NCBI GenBank assembly: GCA_030039775.1
Contig: JASHUX010000077.1
Coordinates: forward strand, 1 to 8,764
Origin: Alphaproteobacteria bacterium
GTDB lineage: Bacteria > Pseudomonadota > Alphaproteobacteria > ATCC43930 > CGMCC-115725
DNA: 8,764 bases
Direction of reading: 5' to 3'
The notes under the pieces are model-generated. The model ran no database searches. It was not told the origin of the DNA and saw only the letters and a list, made by a program, of their open reading frames with translations. Positions within the stretch are counted from its first letter, which is position 1. The number at the start of each line of letters is the position of its first letter. This document shows positions 1 through 4,923 of this stretch, piece after piece. A program made the position numbers and the translations under genes.

Positions 1-258
1 GACTTCACGCCGTTGCGCTTTGTCCCGAAGGACAAGATCGCGGTGCTCGGCATCGTCACCACCAAGGATTCCGACACCGAGAGCAAGAACGCGCTGAAAC
101 GGCGCATCGACGACGCCGCGCGCCATCTGCCGCTCGACCAGCTCGCGCTCAGCCCGCAATGCGGTTTCGGCGCGCTCAGCCCGAACGTGATGGACCAAGC
201 CGACCAATGGCGTAAATTGGCGCGAATCGTGGAGACGGCGGCCGAGGTCTGGCACTGA
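1..258 (+). CDS. MetE-like (cobalamin-independent methionine synthase family) protein, 3' end only
   Basis: The reading frame is open from the first base and ends at TGA 256-258, leaving the last 85 residues. The sequence matches the C-terminal barrel of the cobalamin-independent methionine synthase family: a strand reading AVLGIVTTKDSDTES, a helix with LKRRIDDAARHLPLDQLALS, then PQCGFG, and a final helix ending VETAAEVW. The Cys of PQCGF (codon 160-162) falls where this family has a zinc-ligand cysteine that activates the thiol acceptor. The PQCGF form is typical of short MetE-like paralogues rather than of full-length MetE, but the missing N-terminus prevents deciding. Its role would be methyl transfer to a thiol, classically homocysteine. 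It stops 37 bp before the solute-binding protein gene on the same strand, so co-transcription with the transporter is likely. The family call is firm; methyl donor and acceptor are unknown. Confidence 0.85.
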   Translation, partial: DFTPLRFVPKDKIAVLGIVTTKDSDTESKNALKRRIDDAARHLPLDQLALSPQCGFGALSPNVMDQADQWRKLARIVETAAEVWH

Positions 259-284
259 GGCGCGGGCCGCTCCCAACAATAATC

Positions 285-293
285 GGGAGGAAG
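285..293 (+). promoter_or_regulatory. Ribosome binding site of the solute-binding protein gene
   Basis: GGGAGGAAG lies with its GGAGG core 5 nt before the ATG at 296. This is the only strong Shine-Dalgarno sequence in the importer block; the downstream permease and ATPase genes have poor or no such site and appear to depend on translational coupling. It fixes the start of the solute-binding protein at 296. Confidence 0.8.
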
Positions 294-295
294 AC

Positions 296-1258
296 ATGCT
301 TCGCACGCTCGCGCTCGCCGCCGCCGGCGTTCTGCTGCTCTGCCCCGCGGCCCGGGCGGATTCGATCCACCTCTCCCACTATGGCGAAGTGATGCCGACC
401 GTGCCGTGGGCCGTGGCGTTGTCGCGGCATATGTTCCAAGAGAACGGCGTCGACGTCACCGACGTCATCAGCTCCTCGGGCGGCGGCACCACCATCCGCA
501 ACATGCTGGCGGGCGGTCTGGGCTTCGGCGAGGTCGCGGCCGGCGCAACCGTGAGCGCCCTTTTGGCCGGCGTGCCGGTGAAGATCGTCGGCGTCGGCGC
601 CGACGACGTCAGCGAGAATGTCTGGGTAGTGCCGAACGCCTCGCCGATCCACGGCATCAAGGACCTCAAGGGCAAGAACATGGGCATCACGTCGCCCAAC
701 GGCATCACCACGGCTTATGCCACCTTGCTGCTCGCGAAGAACGGGATGACGCTGAAGGACGTCAACGCCGTGCCGGTCGGCACCGGCGCGGGCATCGCCG
801 CCCTCGACGCCGGCAAGCTCGACGCCACGTACGAATACGAGCCCCTGTTCAGCCGTGACGCGGCCAAGTACCGCATCATCGCCGACGTCGGCGACGTCTA
901 TCCGAAGCTCGTCAGCCTGTTCCTGGTCGCGACGCAGGACATAATCGACCATCACGCCGACCAGCTCCGCGCCATCATGCTGACCTACAAAGAGGCGGTG
1001 GATTTCGTCTACGCCCATCCGAAGGAGGCCGCCGACATCGCCACGCCCTACATGGTGAGCACCAACCAGGACATCATGGAGCGTGCGGTCGCGCGGCTGG
1101 CGAAATTCCGCGCCTGGGACGACGGCAGCTTCGATAAGACCGCGCTCGACAACCTGCAGCAAATCCTGCTGCTGACCGGCGACATCAAGAGCAAGGTCGA
1201 CTTCAAGCCGATGGTCGACAACCGCTTCCTGCCCGCGGGCGTCAAGCCGCTCGACTGA
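296..1258 (+). CDS. ABC transporter solute-binding protein (NMT1/SsuA-like), exported
   Basis: This 320-residue protein is the periplasmic substrate-binding component of the importer encoded by the next three genes. Residues 1-21 form a Sec signal peptide: a short MLRT n-region, a hydrophobic core AAAGVLLL, and an ARA cleavage site before D22. The LLLC stretch does not fit a lipobox, so a soluble periplasmic protein is expected. The mature part has the features of the NMT1/SsuA/TauA group: HLSHYGEVMPTVPWAVALS near the start, a Gly/Ser-rich SSSGGGTTIRNMLAGG loop, the GIKDLKGKNMGITSPNG segment typical of the second lobe, and GTGAGIAALDAGKLDATYEYEP at the hinge. This family binds sulfonates, thiamine precursors, nitrate, aromatic acids and other compounds, so the ligand cannot be named. 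The start is set by the good ribosome binding site at 285-293. Stop TGA 1256-1258; the first permease starts 7 bp later. Confidence 0.88.
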   Translation: MLRTLALAAAGVLLLCPAARADSIHLSHYGEVMPTVPWAVALSRHMFQENGVDVTDVISSSGGGTTIRNMLAGGLGFGEVAAGATVSALLAGVPVKIVGVGADDVSENVWVVPNASPIHGIKDLKGKNMGITSPNGITTAYATLLLAKNGMTLKDVNAVPVGTGAGIAALDAGKLDATYEYEPLFSRDAAKYRIIADVGDVYPKLVSLFLVATQDIIDHHADQLRAIMLTYKEAVDFVYAHPKEAADIATPYMVSTNQDIMERAVARLAKFRAWDDGSFDKTALDNLQQILLLTGDIKSKVDFKPMVDNRFLPAGVKPLD

Positions 1259-1265
1259 CCGCGCC

Positions 1266-2012
1266 ATGATCCGCGCGCGATGGATCCAGCTCGGCACGGC
1301 GGTCGTGGCCGTCGGCGCGCTCGAGCTGATCTGCCGCCTCGGCTGGGTTCGGCCGACGACGCTGGTGCCGCTGAGCGCGATGGTACAGGCGGCGATCGCC
1401 GCGGCGCAGGACCCCGATACGCTGGCCGATTTCGGCCTGACCTTGAGCACGGTGGCGATCGTGGTCGCGATCGCGGCGGTGCTGGGCGTAGTGGGCGGCG
1501 TGGCGCTGCACGCCGTGCCGCGCTGGCGCCGCGCCGCGGAGCCGTTCATCGCCACCTATTACGCGCTGCCGCTGTTCGCGCTGTACCCGTTGCTGGTGGT
1601 GGTGCTGGGCGTCGGCACCACGCCCATCATCGCGACCGGCGTGCTCTACGCGATGATGAGCGTGGCGATGGCGACGCTGGCCGGGCTCGACCGCATCCCC
1701 GCGGTCTATCGCAAGGCGGCGCGCGTCAACCGGCTCGGCCGTGTCGCCACGGTGACGCGCATCCTCGTGCCGGCCTGCGCGCCCGACATCGCCGGCGGCA
1801 TCGCGCTCAGCGTCTCGTATGCCTTCGTCGCGGTGATCGCGAGCGAGTTCCTGCTCGCCTCGCACGGCATCGGCCATGCCATCGCCGACGCGTACGAAAC
1901 GTTCCAGACGCAGCGCATGTACGGGCTGATGCTCGGCCTCGGCGTTTGCGTCGTCGCCATCAATCTCGGCATGGCAAGAGTGCGCGCGCACCTCACGACG
2001 GGCGCGGCATGA
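1266..2012 (+). CDS. ABC transporter permease (SsuC/TauC-like), first subunit
   Basis: A 248-residue inner-membrane protein of the binding-protein-dependent transport permease family. Hydrophobic segments lie near residues 9-25, 58-85, 100-120, 122-140, 178-198 and 218-238, consistent with about six membrane spans. The cytoplasmic coupling loop that contacts the ATPase is recognisable at residues 150-169: KAA, then the I-x-VP end (I166, V168, P169) and PDI. It departs from the classical EAA-x3-G-x9-I-x-LP consensus, with K150 in place of Glu and R156 in place of Gly. The ATG at 1266 follows the upstream stop by 7 bp without a clear Shine-Dalgarno sequence, so translation is probably coupled. 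Its stop TGA (2010-2012) overlaps the ATG of the second permease. The general function is firm; the substrate is unknown. Confidence 0.85.
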   Translation: MIRARWIQLGTAVVAVGALELICRLGWVRPTTLVPLSAMVQAAIAAAQDPDTLADFGLTLSTVAIVVAIAAVLGVVGGVALHAVPRWRRAAEPFIATYYALPLFALYPLLVVVLGVGTTPIIATGVLYAMMSVAMATLAGLDRIPAVYRKAARVNRLGRVATVTRILVPACAPDIAGGIALSVSYAFVAVIASEFLLASHGIGHAIADAYETFQTQRMYGLMLGLGVCVVAINLGMARVRAHLTTGAA

Positions 2013-2746
2013 AGCGCGCGCAAACCTGGCTCGACGGCGCGGCGGTGATCGTCGCAATCCTTCTCGCGTGGCAGTTCTTGTCGCTGATCGTCGGCGCGCA
2101 CGTCCTGCCGCCGCCGCGCGCGACCGCGGGGCGTCTCGTCACGCTCGTTGGCGAGCCGCGGTTTCTCGCCGATCTCGCCTCGACCGCCGAGGCGTACGTT
2201 ATCGCGCTCGCGATCGGCATGGCGGGCGGCCTCGTCCTCGGCGTCGCGTTCGGCGGCTGGCGGCTGATCGGCGACAGTTTCGAGCCGTTCATGCACCTTC
2301 TCGTCGCGACGCCGAAAGTCACGCTTTATCCCGTGATCCTGCTGCTGTTCGGCCTCGGCGATTCTGCCAAGATCGCGTTCGGCGTGCTGCACGCGCTGCC
2401 GCCGGTTGCGATCATGACCGCGAACGCGATCCGCACTGTCCGCCCCGTGCATCGCAAGACGGCGCTGACCTTGCGCCTGTCGCCTACCGCCTACGCCACG
2501 CGATTGCTTGTCCCGGCGGTGCTGCCCGACATTCTCGGCGCGTTCCGTGTTTGCTTCGCGCAGGCGTTGCTTGGTGTGCTGGTCGGCGAGATGTTCGCCT
2601 CGACGCGCGGCCTCGGCCACTTGCTGATGGCGTCGATCGGGGTCGACGACAATCCGACCATCCTCGCCATCGTCGCGATCGTGTTCGTGTTCGCCGGCGG
2701 CGGCAGCGCCGCGTTGCTGGCGGCGGCGTCGCGGCGCAAGAGCTGA
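2009..2746 (+). CDS. ABC transporter permease (SsuC/TauC-like), second subunit
   Basis: A 245-residue inner-membrane permease, the second half of a probable heterodimeric channel. The start is the ATG at 2009-2011, which overlaps the stop of the first permease in ATGA (2009-2012). The frame stays open far upstream, but that stretch overlaps the first permease and has shadow-like Arg/Ala-rich composition. Membrane segments are visible in AAVIVAILLAWQFLSLIVGA, YVIALAIGMAGGLVLGVAFG, ATPKVTLYPVILLLFGLG and, near the C-terminus, ILAIVAIVFVFAGGG. The coupling loop at residues 150-169 reads KTA, then R156, then L166-L-V-P169, with the same Glu-to-Lys and Gly-to-Arg departures as its partner and at the same residue numbers. 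The sequence GEMFASTRGLGHLL after the loop is typical of SsuC/TauC-type permeases. The ATPase gene starts 3 bp after its stop. Confidence 0.87.
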   Translation: MKRAQTWLDGAAVIVAILLAWQFLSLIVGAHVLPPPRATAGRLVTLVGEPRFLADLASTAEAYVIALAIGMAGGLVLGVAFGGWRLIGDSFEPFMHLLVATPKVTLYPVILLLFGLGDSAKIAFGVLHALPPVAIMTANAIRTVRPVHRKTALTLRLSPTAYATRLLVPAVLPDILGAFRVCFAQALLGVLVGEMFASTRGLGHLLMASIGVDDNPTILAIVAIVFVFAGGGSAALLAAASRRKS

Positions 2747-2749
2747 GCG

Positions 2750-3544
2750 ATGGCCGCCAGCGCGTCGGTGGTGCTTGACGGCGTCGGCCATGTCTTTCCG
2801 GTGGCGGGCGGGCGCGGCGCGGTGCGCGCGTTGGAGCAGGTGTCGCTTACCATCGCGGGCGGCGAGTTTTTCGCCATCATCGGCCCGTCTGGCTGCGGCA
2901 AATCCACCCTGCTCGACATCCTCGCTGGCCTGCTCGCGCCCGGCGAAGGCCGCGTTACGTTCGACGGCGCGGAAATCCGCGGCACGGTGCCCGACGGCAT
3001 CGGCGTCGTGTTCCAGGATGACGCGAGCTTTCCGTGGCTCAGCGTCTGGGACAATGTCGCGTTCGGCTTGCGCGGCCGCGGCCTCGACAAAAGCGAGATC
3101 GCGGGCCGGGTCGGCGCGGCGCTCGACTTCATGGGCCTCAAGGAATTCGCGCGTCACCGCCCGGCGCAGCTATCGGGCGGCATGCGCCAGCGCGTCTGCA
3201 TCGCACGCACGCTGGTGTTGCGGCCGCGTCTGTTCCTGCTCGACGAGCCGTTCGCGGCGCTCGATCAGCAGACGCGGCTGTTGATGGGCTACGAGCTGTT
3301 GCGGCTGTGGCGCGAGACCGGCGCGACGGTGGTGCTGGTGACGCACAGTCTCGACGAGGCGGCGATGCTCGCGGACCGGATCGGCGTGATGTCGAGCCGG
3401 CCCGGCCGCTTCATCGAGACCGTGGCGACCGAGTGGCCGCGTGAGCGCAGCTCCCAAATCCTCACCGATCCGCGTTTCGGCGACGTCACCAGCCGCTTGT
3501 GGGAAAAGCTCCGCGCGGAATCCCTCCGCGCGATGGGACGGTAA
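2750..3544 (+). CDS. ABC transporter ATP-binding protein (SsuB/TauB-like)
   Basis: This 264-residue cytoplasmic ATPase powers the importer. All nucleotide-binding elements are intact: Walker A GPSGCGKS (residues 45-52), Q-loop Q89 in VFQDDASFPWLSVWDNV, ABC signature LSGGM (141-145) followed by RQRVCIARTL, Walker B LFLLDE with D165 and catalytic E166, D-loop ALD (170-172), and switch His H199 in VTHSLDEAA. The FPWLSVWDNV segment is characteristic of the nitrate/sulfonate/taurine importer ATPases. The tail MSSRPGRFIETVATEWPRERS is also usual for this group. The ATG at 2750 lies 3 bp after the permease stop with only a weak GAG before it, so coupling is likely. The last codons overlap a strong hairpin (3512-3532), and the stop TAA (3542-3544) is 2 bp from the stop of the convergent gene. 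Confidence 0.93.
   Translation: MAASASVVLDGVGHVFPVAGGRGAVRALEQVSLTIAGGEFFAIIGPSGCGKSTLLDILAGLLAPGEGRVTFDGAEIRGTVPDGIGVVFQDDASFPWLSVWDNVAFGLRGRGLDKSEIAGRVGAALDFMGLKEFARHRPAQLSGGMRQRVCIARTLVLRPRLFLLDEPFAALDQQTRLLMGYELLRLWRETGATVVLVTHSLDEAAMLADRIGVMSSRPGRFIETVATEWPRERSSQILTDPRFGDVTSRLWEKLRAESLRAMGR
3512..3532. terminator. GC-rich hairpin at the end of the importer operon (possible attenuating or bidirectional terminator structure)
   Basis: CGCGCGGA (3512-3519) and TCCGCGCG (3525-3532) form a perfect 8-bp stem with a 5-nt loop. It lies inside the last codons of the ATPase gene, ten bases before its stop, at the end-to-end junction with the convergent oxidoreductase gene. No T-run follows on either strand, so it is not a canonical intrinsic terminator. 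It could protect the 3' end of the mRNA or assist Rho-dependent termination. The structure is seen directly; the function is inferred. Confidence 0.35.
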
Positions 3545-3550
3545 CGTTAC
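3541..3550. repeat. Perfect 10-bp palindrome containing both convergent stop codons
   Basis: GTAACGTTAC is its own reverse complement. It contains the TAA of the ATPase gene (3542-3544, + strand) and the TAA of the oxidoreductase gene (3549-3547, - strand), with only two bases between them. The related 9-mer GGTAACGTT (3540-3548 here) recurs at 6974-6982. It may be a compact stop-stop junction or a binding site; no function is shown. Confidence 0.5.
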
Positions 3551-4506
3551 ATCGTGAACACGAGGCGGTTGGCCCCGGTGTTGCGGGTCCACGCGGCGGC
3601 GACATCGCGGAGCGGCGCGGTTTCGGTCGCGATGGCAAGACCCGCGGGCACCACCGCTTGCATCAGCGCACCGACGCAGGCGATCAGGCGGTCGAACGAC
3701 GTGCTGCCCATGCCGCTGCCGAGAATTTCGAGCGCCGCACTGCGCAACGCCGCCGAGGGCAGCGCGATGTCACGCCCGGCCATGGCGCCGATCTCGACAT
3801 AACGGATGCGGCGCGACGCATCGCCGCCGTCGCCCGCGATCGCAGCGATGATCCGTTCAGCGGGCGGTCCCCAGAGATAGTCGAGCACGACCGCGACGCG
3901 GTGCGCGCGGATTTCGTCGCGAAACCGGGCCACCAGGCGCTCCGGCGTATCGTCGAGGCTGATGACGCTGTCGGCGCCGAGCGCGGGCAATTCCTTCAGC
4001 GCGGTGGGATTGCGTCCAGTCGCGATCACCTTTGCGGCACCGAGATGTTTCGCGATCTGGACCGCGAGCTTACCCGAGGTGCCGGTCGCGCCGTTGACAA
4101 GAACGGATTCGCCGGCGACGAACTTGGCGCGCTCCGTCAGCGCTGCCCAGGACGACACGCCGGGATTGCCGATCGCCGCGGCGGTGACGTCGTCGACGCC
4201 GTCGGGCAGCAGTACACAGAGGCCGCGCCGGACCACCGCGCGCTCCGCTATCGCGCCGAACGGCCGGCGCGGCGACACGAAATAAACGCGCGTGCCGTCG
4301 GCAAGCGCGCCCGCGCCGTCGAAGCCGGGGACGAACGCGTCGGCGCCGCTTTCGCTGCTGTAATGGCTGCCGGCGGCCTGGCCGCGCGTGATATTGCTCA
4401 GGGCCGACGCACGCATGGTGACGACGACCTCGCCGTCCCGCGCCGCCGGCTCGTCGAAATCAGCGTAAACAGGCGCTTCGCCGCCCCGCACCACCGCTGC
4501 TTTCAT
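3547..4506 (-). CDS. Zinc-independent MDR-family oxidoreductase (quinone oxidoreductase-like)
   Basis: A 319-residue member of the medium-chain dehydrogenase/reductase superfamily. The N-terminal half is the GroES-like catalytic domain, opening MKAAVVRGGEAPVYADF, with VPGFDGAG (59-66). The second half is the NAD(P)-binding Rossmann fold with GATGTSG (139-145), preceded by VLVN and followed by KLAVQIAKHLGAAKVIATGRN. The Cys/His zinc ligands of true alcohol dehydrogenases are not evident, and GNPGVSSWAALTERA (113-127) sits at the usual domain junction, which points to a quinone/enone-reductase-like enzyme using NADPH. The start is the ATG at 4506, with AGGGGGAA (4511-4518, minus strand) in good position. 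An in-frame ATG at 4548 would add 14 residues, but the family-typical N-terminus begins at 4506. It is transcribed convergently with the importer and divergently from the dioxygenase. The substrate is unknown. Confidence 0.85.
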   Translation of the reverse strand: MKAAVVRGGEAPVYADFDEPAARDGEVVVTMRASALSNITRGQAAGSHYSSESGADAFVPGFDGAGALADGTRVYFVSPRRPFGAIAERAVVRRGLCVLLPDGVDDVTAAAIGNPGVSSWAALTERAKFVAGESVLVNGATGTSGKLAVQIAKHLGAAKVIATGRNPTALKELPALGADSVISLDDTPERLVARFRDEIRAHRVAVVLDYLWGPPAERIIAAIAGDGGDASRRIRYVEIGAMAGRDIALPSAALRSAALEILGSGMGSTSFDRLIACVGALMQAVVPAGLAIATETAPLRDVAAAWTRNTGANRLVFTM

Positions 4507-4510
4507 GGCT

Positions 4511-4518
4511 TTCCCCCT
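4511..4518 (-). promoter_or_regulatory. Ribosome binding site that fixes the start of the MDR oxidoreductase
   Basis: Read on the minus strand the sequence is AGGGGGAA, four bases before the ATG at 4506-4504. It decides between this ATG and the upstream in-frame ATG at 4548. A -10-like TATAGT (minus strand, about 4537-4542) lies between the two ATGs, which would also place the 4548 codon outside the transcript, although no good -35 box is visible. Confidence 0.65.
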
Positions 4519-4576
4519 GCCGCTTGCCACCATAGGACTATAGGCCATGCCGTCGCCTCGCCATCCCTCTGACCTC

Positions 4577-4604
4577 TTGACGTTAACTCGATGTTCCCTA
4601 TATG
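4577..4604 (+). promoter_or_regulatory. Candidate sigma70-type promoter for the dioxygenase operon
   Basis: TTGACG (4577-4582, 5 of 6 to consensus) and TATATG (4599-4604, 4 of 6) are separated by 16 bp in a locally A+T-richer stretch. The promoter would give a leader of about 310 nt before the dioxygenase ATG, including the repeats and the hairpin next to the ribosome binding site. The match is moderate and unsupported by other evidence. Confidence 0.3.
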
Positions 4605-4643
4605 TCCTTTTCAGAATTGATTCGATGGAAGCAAGCCCCGAGT

Positions 4644-4797
4644 GAAATTTCTGAAAGACGAACTGGTACTAAGGACTGTGCGCGTCGCAGCGGTAGGCGT
4701 TTGGCCGGCACCTGCTTTGAGCCAGCAGATAACAGGCGGATCAGGCGGCTGATCGGGAAATAGGCACATCCCGATGTAGAAATTCCGGAACGAACCC
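4644..4797 (-). repeat. Imperfect direct repeat pair, about 20 bp each, offset 135 bp
   Basis: GAAATTTCTGAAAGACGAAC (4644-4663) and GAAATTCCGGAACGAACC (4779-4796) share GAAATT, a GAA and CGAAC with small gaps. Each copy has a short palindromic core: GAAATTTC at 4644-4651 and TTCCGGAA at 4783-4790. Two further hairpin-forming inverted repeats lie between them (4739-4754, 4752-4775). The offset is a multiple of three, so the 62-codon minus-strand frame encodes SFRNF twice. It could be the edges of a small dispersed element or paired protein-binding sites. Confidence 0.35.
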
Positions 4798-4883
4798 AAT
4801 TTGCAGGTGGATCAGTTCGGCACGTCCGCGCGGCGAACGCCGTCACAGGCGCGCGGCGGCGACGGATATGATAGATAACAGTC

Positions 4884-4901
4884 GCGCGCCCGCCGGCGCG
4901 C
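4884..4901 (+). promoter_or_regulatory. GC hairpin immediately upstream of the dioxygenase ribosome binding site
   Basis: GCGCGCC (4884-4890) pairs perfectly with GGCGCGC (4895-4901) around a CGCC loop. It ends nine bases before the Shine-Dalgarno sequence at 4911. In the mRNA this stem would sit at the edge of the ribosome footprint and may tune initiation or mRNA stability. High local G+C makes chance stems common, so a regulatory role is only possible. Confidence 0.35.
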
Positions 4902-4910
4902 CACCAATCG

Positions 4911-4918
4911 AGGAGGAG
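4911..4918 (+). promoter_or_regulatory. Strong ribosome binding site of the dioxygenase gene
   Basis: AGGAGGAG lies five bases before the ATG at 4924, a near-perfect Shine-Dalgarno sequence. It fixes the dioxygenase start and suggests high expression once transcribed. Confidence 0.85.
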
Positions 4919-4923
4919 CGAGC

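Larger units (their letters stand above)
4507..4923. other. 417-bp divergent intergenic region with small repeats and hairpins, no convincing gene
   Basis: This gap separates the minus-strand oxidoreductase from the plus-strand dioxygenase. About 4570-4800 is visibly less G+C-rich than its surroundings. It holds a promoter-like pair at 4577-4604, an imperfect direct repeat (4644-4663 and 4779-4796), a hairpin GATCAG-GCGG-CTGATC (4739-4754), a second inverted repeat ATCGGG/CCCGAT (4752-4757 and 4770-4775), and a -10-like TATGAT (4867-4872) without a good -35. Two minus-strand reading frames cross it: 126 codons ending at 4598 and 62 codons ending at 4611. Neither has a recognisable domain or a clear Shine-Dalgarno sequence. 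The shorter contains SFRNF twice, a result of the direct repeat. The region may be a regulatory leader or a worn intergenic repeat element. Confidence 0.6.

Noticed and set aside
176..3157. Long minus-strand reading frames opposite the importer genes (about 460, 270 and 480 codons)
   Set aside because: Arg/Ala/His/Asp-rich shadow composition typical of high-G+C antisense frames, lying fully opposite genes with intact family motifs.
2750..3544. Assigning the importer to taurine or alkanesulfonate uptake
   Set aside because: The ATPase and permeases resemble SsuB/SsuC and TauB/TauC, but no monooxygenase or dioxygenase for sulfonates is adjacent and the binding protein shows no substrate-specific motif.
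4507..4548. Upstream ATG at 4548 as the start of the MDR oxidoreductase
   Set aside because: It adds 14 residues ahead of the family-typical MKAAVV start, which has its own AGGGGGAA site. The extension has no supporting Shine-Dalgarno sequence.
3499..4572. 357-codon plus-strand frame opposite the MDR oxidoreductase
   Set aside because: It is antisense to a gene with a clear Rossmann motif and a ribosome binding site, and its translation shows no recognisable fold.
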